A stretch of DNA of 64,000 bases, taken from NCBI RefSeq assembly GCF_005047595.1, contig NZ_SUPL01000002.1, forward strand, positions 494,658-558,657, in the 5' to 3' direction. This DNA comes from Pontimicrobium aquaticum (lineage in GTDB: Bacteria > Bacteroidota > Bacteroidia > Flavobacteriales > Flavobacteriaceae). This document shows positions 8,932 through 17,940 of this stretch, piece after piece (position 1 is the first letter of the stretch; each line of letters begins with the position of its first letter). The translations under genes were made by a program, and so were the position numbers. The notes below the pieces were generated by a model that saw only the letters and a list, made by a program, of their open reading frames with translations, did no database searches and was not told the origin of the DNA.

Positions 8932-10599
8932 ATGACTGAGTTTATTAGAAAACGTACAGCCAATGCAAAGAATGATATTTTAAGTGGATTAACTGTGGCT
9001 TTGGCTTTGGTGCCTGAAGCTGTAGCATTTGCCTTTGTTGCTGGTGTAGATCCTCTTGTTGGTTTGTATGCAGCGTTTATGATTGGTTTAATTACGTCAA
9101 TTTTTGGAGGACGACCAGGAATGATTAGTGGTGCAACTGGTGCATTAGCAGTAGTTATGGTAACCTTAGTGGCAAAAGGAAACGCTATGGGAGCCGAAGG
9201 AGAACAATTAGGTTTATACTATTTATTCGCTACTGTTATTTTAATGGGTATTATACAAATGTTAGCAGGTGTTTTTAAGCTAGGGAAGTTTGTGAGGTTA
9301 ATTCCGCATCCTGTAATGATGGGATTTGTTAATGGATTAGCTATTGTGATTTTTCTAGCACAATTAAAAATGTTCCCAAGACTAGTATCTCAAGAAACCC
9401 CATTTTGGGGAAATATAATTGGCTGGTTTAGCGAATTGTTTAATAGTTTATCAACAAATATTTCATTTTGGATAATGTTTGGGTTAATAGGTGTAACTAT
9501 GTTTATAATGTTTGGCCTACCAAAGCTAACCAAAAAACTACCTGAAGCATTAATCGCTATTTTAGTAGTATCTGCTATTGTTATTTTTGGAAATTTAGAT
9601 GTAGCTACTGTTGGAAGTTTTATTCGTGATGGAGGAGGAGAAGGTTTAAAAGGTGGTTTACCACAGTTTCAAACAGATATTTTCAGCAAAGTACCATTTA
9701 CTTGGGAGACCATTAAATTTATTGGTCCTTACGCTCTAATTCTTGCAGCTATAGGTTTAATAGAGTCTTTAATGACACTCAATTTAATAGATGACTTAAC
9801 AGAAACAAGAGGAAACTCAAATAGAGAATGTTTAGCCCAAGGAGGTGCTAATATCGTTACTGGTTTCTTTGGCGGAATGGGAGGTTGTGCTATGATTGGT
9901 CAATCTATTATTAATATTAAAGGAGGAGGTCGTGGACGCTTATCTGGTATTGTTGCAGCGTTAGCTTTATTAGCCTTTATATTATTTGCTTCAGGATTGA
10001 TTGAACAAGTACCAATTGCAGCATTAGTTGGAGTGATGTTTATGGTAGTTATAGGCACGTTTGCATGGTCAAGTTTTAGAATTATGAATAAAATACCTCG
10101 AACAGATTTGTTTGTACTGATTCTAGTCTCTGGTTTAACCGTTGTTTTCGACTTGGCTATCGCTGTTATTTCTGGCGTTATTGTAAGTGCATTAGTGTTC
10201 TCATGGGAAAACGCTAAACGTATTCGTGCGCGTAAGCGTATGAAAGATGATGGTACTAAAGTTTACGAAATTTGGGGTCCATTATTCTTTGGAAGCATTA
10301 CTGCATTCAATGAAAAATTTGATGTTAAAAATGATCCAGATAAGGTTGAAATAGACTTTGTAGAATCGCGTGTTAGTGATCATTCAGCTATTGAAGCCAT
10401 TTTTAATTTGGTGAATAAATATAAAGATGCTGGTAAATCAATTAAACTAAAACATCTTAGTGAAGATTGTAAAGTGTTGCTTTATAAATCGAGTCCCTTG
10501 TTTAGAGATGTAATTGTTGAAGCTATTGATGATCCTCGTTATCATTTAGCCGAAAATCCTGAATCGTTTACCAAAGGCTTAGGAGAATATAATTTGTAA
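8932..10599 (+). CDS. SulP-family anion transporter (SLC26-like) with STAS domain
   Basis: 555 residues. A transport domain of many hydrophobic helices runs from about 15 to 425. It contains the family features LTVALALVPEAVAFAFVAGV and LYAAFMIGLI near the N-terminus and the conserved GFFGGMGGCAMIGQS segment. A cytoplasmic STAS domain occupies about 445-540. SulP proteins move sulfate, bicarbonate or other anions across the inner membrane. The substrate cannot be decided from sequence, and a bicarbonate role is plausible in a marine bacterium. It is a single-gene unit with its own promoter and converges with the VOC gene, leaving one base between the stops. Confidence 0.9.
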   Translation: MTEFIRKRTANAKNDILSGLTVALALVPEAVAFAFVAGVDPLVGLYAAFMIGLITSIFGGRPGMISGATGALAVVMVTLVAKGNAMGAEGEQLGLYYLFATVILMGIIQMLAGVFKLGKFVRLIPHPVMMGFVNGLAIVIFLAQLKMFPRLVSQETPFWGNIIGWFSELFNSLSTNISFWIMFGLIGVTMFIMFGLPKLTKKLPEALIAILVVSAIVIFGNLDVATVGSFIRDGGGEGLKGGLPQFQTDIFSKVPFTWETIKFIGPYALILAAIGLIESLMTLNLIDDLTETRGNSNRECLAQGGANIVTGFFGGMGGCAMIGQSIINIKGGGRGRLSGIVAALALLAFILFASGLIEQVPIAALVGVMFMVVIGTFAWSSFRIMNKIPRTDLFVLILVSGLTVVFDLAIAVISGVIVSALVFSWENAKRIRARKRMKDDGTKVYEIWGPLFFGSITAFNEKFDVKNDPDKVEIDFVESRVSDHSAIEAIFNLVNKYKDAGKSIKLKHLSEDCKVLLYKSSPLFRDVIVEAIDDPRYHLAENPESFTKGLGEYNL

Positions 10600-10600
10600 A

Positions 10601-11011
10601 TTATTTATAGAAGCTATCTTCATCAACTAGCAGCGTTGTTAATTCTACTGTATGATTATCAGGGTCTTTAAGGTAAATAGAATGAAAATATATATGGTCC
10701 TGAAAATCATATGTTTCACCTAACGACTTAAAATGCTTTTGTGCTTTAGTAAAATCTTCATTAGACACATTAAATGCAAAATGGTCTATCTTCACATGTC
10801 TAGATTCTAGATTTAATTTTTCGTGTTCTAAATTGGCTGGAAATATTGCAATGCCACTTTTTCCCGAAAGCATAAATACAGGAAACTCACCCCATTTTTC
10901 TAATTGATATTTTTTTAAACCTAAAACTCTTGAGTACCATTTAATGGACAGCTCCATGTCTTTGACACGAATAGCAACATGGTCTAAAAAGTTAATGTTA
11001 AAAGAATGCAT
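10601..11011 (-). CDS. VOC-family protein (glyoxalase-like)
   Basis: 136 residues. Two beta-alpha-beta-beta-beta modules are seen: LDHVAIRVKDMELSIKWYSR (first strand and helix, His12 as a possible metal ligand) and VKIDHFAFNVSNEDF (second module), ending DPDNHTVELTT with the usual Glu ligand. Most likely a metal-dependent lyase, isomerase or dioxygenase-like VOC enzyme with unknown substrate. Its start abuts the stop of a second VOC gene, so the two are a tandem pair. Confidence 0.85.
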   Translation of the reverse strand: MHSFNINFLDHVAIRVKDMELSIKWYSRVLGLKKYQLEKWGEFPVFMLSGKSGIAIFPANLEHEKLNLESRHVKIDHFAFNVSNEDFTKAQKHFKSLGETYDFQDHIYFHSIYLKDPDNHTVELTTLLVDEDSFYK

Positions 11012-11383
11012 TTAATCTTGATGAATTTGAATATAATTTCCGAAAGTATCTTCAAACATTGCCACAATACCCCAATCTGTTTTTGTAGGCTTTTGTTTAA
11101 AATTAACACCCAAATCAATTAATCTTTCATAATCTGCCTGAACATTTTCACTCCCTAAAATAACAATTGGAAGTCCTTGATCATAAGCTGTTTTCTGAAA
11201 AGTGTGATAAAAACCATCGCCTTTGGGTTCTAAAAGAATGGTTGTTTTGCAATCATTAGATGTTACAATAGCCAACTGAGCTTCAGGCATAAATGTATGT
11301 GACTTAAGGCCTATAATTTCAGTATAGAAATTATGTGCTTTAATTGGATCGCTTACTGGTAAACTCGTCATTTTTATATACAT
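11012..11383 (-). CDS. VOC-family protein
   Basis: 123 residues. MYIKMTSLPVSDPIKAHNFY gives the first strand and helix of a VOC module, and DTFGNYIQIHQD at the end gives the last strand. Compared with its neighbour it lacks the first-strand His, which suggests a non-canonical metal site or a binding role. The start lies 7 bases after the stop of coaD, so it could be co-transcribed. Confidence 0.82.
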   Translation of the reverse strand: MYIKMTSLPVSDPIKAHNFYTEIIGLKSHTFMPEAQLAIVTSNDCKTTILLEPKGDGFYHTFQKTAYDQGLPIVILGSENVQADYERLIDLGVNFKQKPTKTDWGIVAMFEDTFGNYIQIHQD

Positions 11384-11390
11384 AATCTTT

Positions 11391-11846
11391 TTATTTTACA
11401 CGTACACTATCTGGGACAAGTTTGGTGTAATCACCATTATTTCTTATTACATCTCTAACAATAGAAGATGCTATGTATGAGGTGTCAGCCGAAGTCAGTA
11501 AAAATACAGTTTCAATAGGAGCTAAATCTCTGTTGGTGTGCGCAATGGCTTTTTCAAACTCAAAATCGGCAGGATTGCGTAAGCCTCTTAAAATAAATTC
11601 AACACCTATTTCCTTACAAAAATCAACAGTTAGGCCTTTGTAAGTCATTACTTTTACTCTTGGTTCATCTGCAAAGGTGTCTTCTATAAATTTTTTGCGT
11701 TCTTCAAGAGAAAACATATACTTTTTATTAGCATTGACTCCAATAGCGACTATAATTTCATCAAACAGCGTAATACCTCTTTTTATGATATCATAATGTC
11801 CTAAGGTTATTGGATCAAAAGATCCTGGAAAAATGGCTCGTTTCAT
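11391..11846 (-). CDS. coaD: Phosphopantetheine adenylyltransferase
   Basis: 151 residues, the usual length. It transfers AMP from ATP to 4'-phosphopantetheine, the penultimate step of coenzyme A synthesis. The nucleotidyltransferase motif is GSFDPITLGHYDII with TxGH at 14-17, LRGLRNPADFEFE follows, and SSIVR at 127-131 is the second ATP site. The gene is preceded by a small lipoprotein gene after 4 bases. Confidence 0.97.
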   Translation of the reverse strand: MKRAIFPGSFDPITLGHYDIIKRGITLFDEIIVAIGVNANKKYMFSLEERKKFIEDTFADEPRVKVMTYKGLTVDFCKEIGVEFILRGLRNPADFEFEKAIAHTNRDLAPIETVFLLTSADTSYIASSIVRDVIRNNGDYTKLVPDSVRVK

Positions 11847-11850
11847 AGTT

Positions 11851-12255
11851 TTAGTTCTCAGACAATACTCTTACTACGTTGTAAATTTTCTGATTATCAA
11901 ATTGCTGTAAAATGTCTTTTCTTGAATATTTAACAATAGAATCTTTGTAAAAACGTGAATTATTAGTTTCTTTTACTCTTATATTCTTCATATATGAAAC
12001 AGATTCATCCACAAAACGAGCGGGATTAATAATGCTTTCACTATGAACAAATGAAATACTATCATTATTGATAGTAGTAATCTTTATAGAAGAAAAATTG
12101 TTTTCTCCATAATCAACAAAATATACATCACCTATCTTTGGATTATTTAAATAATTTAAAGACAGCGATTTCACCTCTTTATTACATGCATTAAGAATTA
12201 ATACAAGGATTAGGTTAAAGATGAAAAACTTAAAATCTGGGGTTTTAACTTTCAT
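11851..12255 (-). CDS. Hypothetical lipoprotein
   Basis: 134 residues. The N-terminus is a signal with a lipobox (LVLILNAC, Cys at about 23). The remaining 110 residues have a beta-rich look (GDVYFVDYGENNFSSIKIT) and no motif that I recognise. It lies between ddl and coaD on the same strand. Confidence 0.6.
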   Translation of the reverse strand: MKVKTPDFKFFIFNLILVLILNACNKEVKSLSLNYLNNPKIGDVYFVDYGENNFSSIKITTINNDSISFVHSESIINPARFVDESVSYMKNIRVKETNNSRFYKDSIVKYSRKDILQQFDNQKIYNVVRVLSEN

Positions 12256-12332
12256 TTTCTTAAATTTTGATGTTATACAGCATAGTATATAATCATATAT
12301 TTTATCAAATATAAGAATAATAGGAATAAGTA

Positions 12333-13307
12333 CTATTTCAAAGCTTCCTGAATTGCATTATCAAATAACATTTCCAATGAAATATGAGCCGCATTTGCTT
12401 GCTGAGGTAAAATACTTGCTCTGGTTAATCCAGGCACTGTGTTTACTTCTAGTAAATGTGGCTCACCATCTTTAAAAATGTATTCACTTCTGGTAAAACC
12501 ATTCATTTTTAAAATGTTATATACTTGCTTTGCAACAGTTTGCACTTTTTTAGTCATTTCATCGCTAATTCTAGCAGGCGTTATTTCTTGAGATTCGCCT
12601 AAGTATTTGGCTTTGTAATCAAAAAAATCATTGTTGCTTACTATTTCGGTAATGGGCAACACTGTTACTTCTCCTTTATATTTAATAACACCAACCGAAA
12701 CTTCGACACCGTCTAAAAACGACTCAATAATAATTTCATCATCTTCAGCAAAGGCTACATCAATGGCATTTTGTAAGTCTTGTCTTTTGTACACTTTGGT
12801 AATTCCAAAACTACTTCCAGCTTTATTGGCTTTTACAAAACATGGTAAGCCAACTTTATTAATAATAGCATCTTCATCTATAGCATCACCAAGATTAACG
12901 TAATACGATTCAGCAGTTTTAATACCATAGGGTTTCAGCACACTTAAACAATCACGTTTGTTAAATGTTAAAGCAGCTTGATACATATTACAACTGGTTT
13001 GTGGAATACCCAATAACTCAAAATAGGCTTGCATAAAGCCATCTTCACCTGGAGAACCATGTATGGCATTAAAGACACAGTCGAAAGTAACTTTTTTTTT
13101 GTCTTTTATAATAGAAAAATCATGTTTGTTTACTTGAAACTCGGCATCATTATCATCTACATAAACCCATTTATGTTTAAAAATATGAATGCGATATAGG
13201 TTGTACTTTTCACTATCTAGCGTTTCATAAACAACATTTCCACTTTTTAATGAGATTTCATATTCGCTTGAATACCCTCCCATAATAATCGCAATATGTT
13301 TTCTCAT
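12333..13307 (-). CDS. ddl: D-alanine--D-alanine ligase
   Basis: 324 residues. This ATP-grasp enzyme makes D-Ala-D-Ala for peptidoglycan. The N-terminal HIAIIMGGYSSEYEISLKSG, the HGSPGEDGFMQ segment, the ATP loop KANKAGSSFGITKV, and the Mg-binding end LEVNTVPGLT are all intact. It is divergent from the PASTA gene, so both envelope-related genes share the 177-base intergenic region. Confidence 0.97.
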   Translation of the reverse strand: MRKHIAIIMGGYSSEYEISLKSGNVVYETLDSEKYNLYRIHIFKHKWVYVDDNDAEFQVNKHDFSIIKDKKKVTFDCVFNAIHGSPGEDGFMQAYFELLGIPQTSCNMYQAALTFNKRDCLSVLKPYGIKTAESYYVNLGDAIDEDAIINKVGLPCFVKANKAGSSFGITKVYKRQDLQNAIDVAFAEDDEIIIESFLDGVEVSVGVIKYKGEVTVLPITEIVSNNDFFDYKAKYLGESQEITPARISDEMTKKVQTVAKQVYNILKMNGFTRSEYIFKDGEPHLLEVNTVPGLTRASILPQQANAAHISLEMLFDNAIQEALK

Positions 13308-13484
13308 TAAATAAAAGTATTAGGGTTCAATAAATTGTTATTTTGACCGTTTGTAAAAATATCATTTATTCATGTAACGTAAAACCTTTTTGTTTTAATA
13401 TACGTATATCTAACAACTAAAAGTTTATCCCTTACACTGTAGAACTATAAAATTGTGTAGTTTTGCTAAATATTTTTGAGCAAT

Positions 13485-14036
13485 ATGAGCATTATTAAAT
13501 TTTTGTCTAGTAAAGAATTTTTAAAGCAATTAGGATTAGCAATTATTGCTATAATTGTTATTGGTTTTTTTACACTTAGGTATTTAAAATATTCAACGAA
13601 TCATGGTGATTTTGTTGAAGTGCCTGAATTAAAAGGAAAAACTTTAGATGTTGTTAAGATAGAAATTGACGATAACGATCTAGACATGGTTGTTCAAGAT
13701 TCTGCTAATTACAACCCTAATTACCCTAAATACTCGGTTATTGATCAACAACCAGCTGCAGGTTCGTTAGTGAAAGAAAATCGAAAAATTTACTTAACGT
13801 TAAACCCATCAGGATATAAAAAAGTTGGTGTGCCTAATATTATTAGACGTACGTTTAGACAAGCAAAACCTGCATTAGAAGCGTTAGGTTTTGAGGTAGG
13901 AAAAATTACTAGAGTTAATGATATTGGTTTAGATCAAGTAATTGAAATTAGGTATAATGGTGAAAAAATAAATCCTGGAACCATGCTTGAAAAGACTACA
14001 AAAATTGACTTGGTACTAGGAAATGGAAAACAATAA
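13485..14036 (+). CDS. PASTA-domain membrane protein
   Basis: 183 residues from the ATG at 13485. An alternative TTG at 13476 adds only three residues and overlaps a TATTTTTG box, so it is not preferred. A single transmembrane helix (about 15-33) is followed by PASTA repeats, FVEVPELKGKTLDVVK and VGVPNIIRRTFRQAKPALEALG, and a third partial unit. PASTA modules bind muropeptides or cell-wall fragments. There is no kinase domain, unlike Firmicutes PASTA proteins. The stop overlaps the rluD start by 14 bases, so the two are translationally coupled. Confidence 0.85.
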   Translation: MSIIKFLSSKEFLKQLGLAIIAIIVIGFFTLRYLKYSTNHGDFVEVPELKGKTLDVVKIEIDDNDLDMVVQDSANYNPNYPKYSVIDQQPAAGSLVKENRKIYLTLNPSGYKKVGVPNIIRRTFRQAKPALEALGFEVGKITRVNDIGLDQVIEIRYNGEKINPGTMLEKTTKIDLVLGNGKQ

Positions 14037-15078
14037 TACCTCCATGGAACCCAATAATTTCCCAGAAGAAAACCCTGAACTTTACGAGCATTATTCATTT
14101 ACGGTTGAAAAAGGACAACAACCTCTACGAATCGATAAATATTTAATGAACTTTATTGAAAACGCTACCAGAAATAAGGTGCAGGCAGCTGCTAAAGATG
14201 GTAGTATTCGTGTTAATGGAGTGCCTGTAAAATCTAACTATAAGGTAAAGCCCTTTGATGAAATAAAAGTGCTTTTTGAGCATCCACCTTATGAGAACTT
14301 ATTAGTTCCTGAAGATATACCAATAGATATTGTATATGAAGACGAGCACCTTCTAGTAGTAAATAAACCAGCAGGAATGGTTGTGCATCCTGGACATGGA
14401 AATTATTCAGGCACCTTAATTAATGCATTGACGTTTCATTTTGATAATTTGCCTAATAACTCTAGCGATAGACCAGGATTGGTGCATAGAATTGATAAAG
14501 ATACTAGCGGACTTCTAGTAGTAGCAAAAACGGAAAATGCTATGAACCACTTGTCAAATCAGTTTGCTGAAAAAACAAGTGAAAGAGAATACATTGCTTT
14601 GGTTTGGGGAAATGTTGAAGAGGACGAAGGTACTATTGAAGGTAATATTGGTCGTCATCCTAAAAACAGATTGCAAAACACCGTTTTTTTAGATGATGAT
14701 GAAGATAAAGGAAAACCAGCTGTAACCCATTACAAAGTATTAGAGCGTTTTGGCTATGTTACCTTAGTATCTTGTAAATTAGAAACTGGACGTACGCATC
14801 AAATACGTGTACATATGAAGCATATAGGACATACCTTGTTTAATGACGAACGTTACGGTGGCGAAAAAATATTAAAAGGAACAACGTTTACTAAATACAA
14901 ACAGTTTGTAGATAATTGTTTTAAAGTGTTGCCAAGGCAAGCGCTACACGCAAAAACACTTGGGTTTGAACATCCAGAAACTGGAAAATGGATGAGTTTT
15001 ACAACTGAAATGCCAGAAGACATGCAACAATGCATTGAAAAGTGGCAATCTTATGCAAAGCATCAAGATAATTTATAA
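14023..15078 (+). CDS. rluD: Large-subunit rRNA pseudouridine synthase, RluD type
   Basis: 351 residues. An acidic N-terminal stretch is followed by an S4 RNA-binding domain (about 34-90, LRIDKYLMNFI...VNGVPVKSNYKVK). The catalytic domain holds the signature HRIDKDTSG at 155-163 with nucleophile Asp158, then LETGRTHQIRVHMKHIGHTL. RluD-type enzymes modify helix 69 of 23S rRNA. The coupling with a PASTA gene is a conserved flavobacterial arrangement. Confidence 0.92.
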   Translation: MENNNTSMEPNNFPEENPELYEHYSFTVEKGQQPLRIDKYLMNFIENATRNKVQAAAKDGSIRVNGVPVKSNYKVKPFDEIKVLFEHPPYENLLVPEDIPIDIVYEDEHLLVVNKPAGMVVHPGHGNYSGTLINALTFHFDNLPNNSSDRPGLVHRIDKDTSGLLVVAKTENAMNHLSNQFAEKTSEREYIALVWGNVEEDEGTIEGNIGRHPKNRLQNTVFLDDDEDKGKPAVTHYKVLERFGYVTLVSCKLETGRTHQIRVHMKHIGHTLFNDERYGGEKILKGTTFTKYKQFVDNCFKVLPRQALHAKTLGFEHPETGKWMSFTTEMPEDMQQCIEKWQSYAKHQDNL

Positions 15079-15157
15079 TTCTATATATAATTACTTCTAA
15101 AATTTATTTCATTTCATTTTAGTTACTCTTAAATTTGAGAAACTAAAACCATAGACA

Positions 15158-15916
15158 ATGAAATTAGTTCTTTCTCCTGCAAAATCATTAAATTTTGAAA
15201 GCAAATTACCAACTAATAAAGCATCAGAAAATTGCTTTTTAAAAGAAGCAGAACGATTAAATAAACTGCTTAAAAAGAAGTCTGCTAAGAGTTTATCAAA
15301 GCTTATGAAAATTTCTGATAATTTAGGACAGTTAAATTATGAACGTAATCAAGAATGGCAATTACCATTTAACCAAGACAATGCTAGACAAGCAGTGTAT
15401 GCATTTTCAGGCGATGTGTATCGTGGGTTAGACGCTTATTCAATACCTAAAGATAAATTAGAAAAAGTACAAGATACTATCAGAATCATATCTGGGCTTT
15501 ATGGTTTATTAAAACCTCTAGATTTAATGCAGCCTTATCGTTTAGAAATGGGAACGAAATTTCCAGTAGGTAAGAACAAAAACTTGTATGAGTTTTGGAA
15601 ACAAAAAATTACTAAAACTTTAAATGATGAACTTGAAGATGGCGAATTATTTTTAAACTTAGCAAGCAATGAGTATTTTAAAGCAATTGATACAAAGGTG
15701 TTAAAAGTACCTGTAATAACAGCTAATTTTAAAGATTTAAAAAAAGGTGAGTACAAAACAATCATGACGTTTGCAAAGTTAGCAAGAGGTTATATGACAC
15801 GTTATATTATTGATACAAATGCAAATACCATTGACGATATTAAAGGCTTTAACTACGAAGGTTATGGATATAGTGAAGCAATGTCCACAGATACTGAGTT
15901 AATTTTTATCAGGTAA
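15158..15916 (+). CDS. yaaA: YaaA family protein (peroxide stress, DUF328)
   Basis: 252 residues. It opens MKLVLSPAKSLNF, the family signature, and contains AVYAFSGDVYRGLDA, ISGLYGLLKPLDLMQPYRLEMGTK and NLASNEYFKA, all typical. In E. coli YaaA limits free iron and DNA damage under peroxide stress. A TAAATTTG box at 15130-15137 lies 20 bases before the start and could be the -7 element. A terminator follows immediately. Confidence 0.93.
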   Translation: MKLVLSPAKSLNFESKLPTNKASENCFLKEAERLNKLLKKKSAKSLSKLMKISDNLGQLNYERNQEWQLPFNQDNARQAVYAFSGDVYRGLDAYSIPKDKLEKVQDTIRIISGLYGLLKPLDLMQPYRLEMGTKFPVGKNKNLYEFWKQKITKTLNDELEDGELFLNLASNEYFKAIDTKVLKVPVITANFKDLKKGEYKTIMTFAKLARGYMTRYIIDTNANTIDDIKGFNYEGYGYSEAMSTDTELIFIR

Positions 15917-15950
15917 ATAAAAAAGCGAGATTTCTCTCGCTTATTTTTTA
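15917..15950. terminator. Bidirectional intrinsic terminator between yaaA and the THX gene
   Basis: GCGAGA (15925-15930) and TCTCGC (15935-15940) form a 6-bp stem with a TTTC loop. It is flanked by an A-run on the left and a T-rich run on the right, so it can end both the rightward yaaA transcript and the leftward THX transcript. The right flank overlaps the end of the THX gene. Confidence 0.8.
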
Positions 15951-16156
15951 TCATCTCTTTTAGTTGCAGCTTTCTTTTTAGTAGCAGCTTTACTCTTTGG
16001 TTCTGCTTTTGGTTTAGTAGTTGCTTTTTTGGTTGTTTCTTTTTTTTCTTTAACTTCTACTGCTTTGTAAGCTTTTGTTTTTTTACGAGGACGCCTTACA
16101 CCATAAGTTCCTCTTGCTATTTTTCCACGTTTAGATTTCTTATCGCCTTTTCCCAT
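15941..16156 (-). CDS. 30S ribosomal protein THX-type with Lys/Ala-rich tail
   Basis: 71 residues. Residues 1-27 (MGKGDKKSKRGKIARGTYGV, then RRPRKKT) closely follow the 26-27 residue bTHX protein that sits in the head of the small subunit of Thermus and Bacteroidota ribosomes. The remaining 44 residues are a low-complexity Lys, Ala, Thr tail that is absent in Thermus THX. The tail may bind rRNA non-specifically, which is an inference. The gene ends inside the yaaA terminator. Confidence 0.8.
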   Translation of the reverse strand: MGKGDKKSKRGKIARGTYGVRRPRKKTKAYKAVEVKEKKETTKKATTKPKAEPKSKAATKKKAATKRDDKK

Positions 16157-16217
16157 GAGTAACTGTTTAATGTTAGTTCTTTAAAAATACTATTTTTAAT
16201 GCCGAATTCAAAACATT

Positions 16218-16895
16218 ATGTTTTTTCATAAGCATCCATATCAACCTTTTATTCAGCAAGATACAACTAAATTAATTGTTGGCACCTTGCCGCCTCCACG
16301 TTTTTCAACAGGAGCTCTATTAGAGAAGGATGTCGATTTTTGCTACGGAAGTTATTATAATTCCTTATGGTTGTTCATTGATAAAATCCATAATCTTGGA
16401 TTACGTTTTGATAATTCACAAGAAGCTATTGAGGAACGAAAGCAATTTTTAATACAGCACCAAATAGGTGTTTGTGATATTGTTGAGAGCGCAGAACGAG
16501 ACAAAATTGACGCATCAGATTTAGGTATGAAAAACATTGTACTTAGAGATGTTATTGGCTACTTAAAACAATATCAAAGTATTGACACACTATTGTTTAC
16601 TGGAGGAAATAGCAAAAACGGACCTGAATATTTTTTTAGGAAGCACTTAAAAACTTATGGATTAAAACTAGAGTTGGTTTCAAATGAAGTTCCAAGAGTT
16701 CATCAGTTTTCACTATGTCATTCTGAACTTGATTCAGAATCTAATCGCATTATAAAAACAGTATCACTAACGTCAGGATCTGGTGCAGCCAATATCTCTA
16801 TTAGCAGGTTACCTCAGTATAAAACACAAAAAGCAAAAAGCCCTAATTTTAATACGTTTGACTTTAGAGTGTTACAGTATCGAGAGTTTTTTTAG
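16218..16895 (+). CDS. Uracil-DNA glycosylase family protein
   Basis: 225 residues. The fold elements LIVGTLPPPRFSTG and DVDFCYGSYYNSLW are those of a UDG-superfamily group common in Bacteroidota. They are followed by IGVCDIVESAERDKIDASD and LLFTGGNSKNG. It probably removes deaminated bases, but the substrate is uncertain. Between the strand ending VHQF and IIKTVSLTS there is an extra SLCHSELDSESNR segment encoded by a palindromic repeat, which is not part of the family. The gene overlaps the convergent membrane protein gene by 4 bases. Confidence 0.75.
   Translation: MFFHKHPYQPFIQQDTTKLIVGTLPPPRFSTGALLEKDVDFCYGSYYNSLWLFIDKIHNLGLRFDNSQEAIEERKQFLIQHQIGVCDIVESAERDKIDASDLGMKNIVLRDVIGYLKQYQSIDTLLFTGGNSKNGPEYFFRKHLKTYGLKLELVSNEVPRVHQFSLCHSELDSESNRIIKTVSLTSGSGAANISISRLPQYKTQKAKSPNFNTFDFRVLQYREFF
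16716..16745. repeat. Palindromic repeat inserted in frame in the glycosylase gene
   Basis: ATTCTGAA (16720-16727), a 5-base loop and TTCAGAAT (16733-16740) form a perfect 8-bp hairpin. Read in frame the repeat encodes CHSELDSES, a peptide typical of a dispersed Bacteroidota palindrome. It lies in a loop of the protein, so the open frame is kept. Confidence 0.65.
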
Positions 16896-17239
16896 TTTTT
16901 AGACCAAACCGAATAGATAATATATAGCAACCCAGGAATTGCAAAGGCGCTTATTAAAACACTCGATGCTAAATCTGGTCTTATTATGTGTAGGCAAATC
17001 ATGCCTCCAACTGTTATTAATCCACCAAGACCTTTCCACTTAAAAGCTAATAATAAACCTAATATAATAGTTCCAGGGAATAGTAATAATGCTATAGCAT
17101 CTGATGTGCTTATAGCTGTAATATTTGAGTCTGTAAACAATTCGCCAATAGTCATCATTAGTAAAAAAATAATGACTAAAGCGCCTAGTATTCTTGCAGA
17201 CCAAAGAATTATTTTAAGTGTTCTTTTTTTTGACAACAC
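16892..17239 (-). CDS. Small multispanning membrane protein, unknown function
   Basis: 115 residues with about four hydrophobic segments (about 10-30, 47-65, 70-86, 92-110). A basic N-terminus (MLSKKRTLK) favours an inside N-terminus. No motif that I recognise. The 3' end overlaps the glycosylase gene. Confidence 0.6.
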   Translation of the reverse strand: MLSKKRTLKIILWSARILGALVIIFLLMMTIGELFTDSNITAISTSDAIALLLFPGTIILGLLLAFKWKGLGGLITVGGMICLHIIRPDLASSVLISAFAIPGLLYIIYSVWSKN

Positions 17240-17321
17240 TTTTTGAGGGATTTATTAGTAAGTACTTTACTAATATAATCAATTAAAATAACTTGTTGAT
17301 GTCGTGGTAATTGTAAGAATA

Positions 17322-17885
17322 TTAATTGTTTGGAGCTTGATGGTCGTAGCTGTAAATTCGACTCATTTTCCATTCACCATTTACTAAAATCCAAAGTGTA
17401 GTGTATTTAGCAGTGCTAGTTAAATATTCGGGTTTTTCATTAGGTTCTTTAGCATAAAATGCATGTTCTCCTTTTAAAATGGCAGCATAAATCTCACCAT
17501 TTTTATACATAGGAAATACCTCAGTACTTCCTTTAACTAATTCTCTTCTTGCTTTATATGATAAATTTCCAAGCCCTTTCATACCATGAATAAAATCTTG
17601 TTTTGTATAAGTAGCACCTCCTTGGTCATGGTAAAACTCAATATCATCGGTTGCCAGTTCTTCAAGAATACTAGTATTTAACTGATTGTAAGACAGCTCG
17701 AACATTAAACTGTCTTTTTCTTTCAAGAGATAATAAAGATCATTTTTTTCTGAATTATGATTTGAAACTTCTAAACGACCATGAACCTGGTCTTCTTTAA
17801 TTTCGGGTTGAGTATTACTTTGTTCTTTACAATTAGTGAATAGTAAACATAATACTAATAACAAAAAGGTTGATTTAAATTGCAT
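17322..17885 (-). CDS. Lipoprotein with DUF4440/NTF2-like fold
   Basis: 187 residues from the ATG at 17885, which gives the signal MQFKSTFLLLVLCLLFTNC with a lipobox Cys19. An open frame reaches 18026 but would overlap the yitT end and add a non-signal leader. The body LMFELSYNQLNTSILEELAT, DIEFYHDQGG and the closing TTLWILVNGEWKMSRIYSYDH are the cone-shaped SnoaL/DUF4440 pattern. Binding or enzymatic role unknown. Confidence 0.72.
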   Translation of the reverse strand: MQFKSTFLLLVLCLLFTNCKEQSNTQPEIKEDQVHGRLEVSNHNSEKNDLYYLLKEKDSLMFELSYNQLNTSILEELATDDIEFYHDQGGATYTKQDFIHGMKGLGNLSYKARRELVKGSTEVFPMYKNGEIYAAILKGEHAFYAKEPNEKPEYLTSTAKYTTLWILVNGEWKMSRIYSYDHQAPNN

Positions 17886-17940
17886 TTGATTGGTTTTTGA
17901 TTGATGATTATATGTACCACTAATTGTATAAATGTTACAA

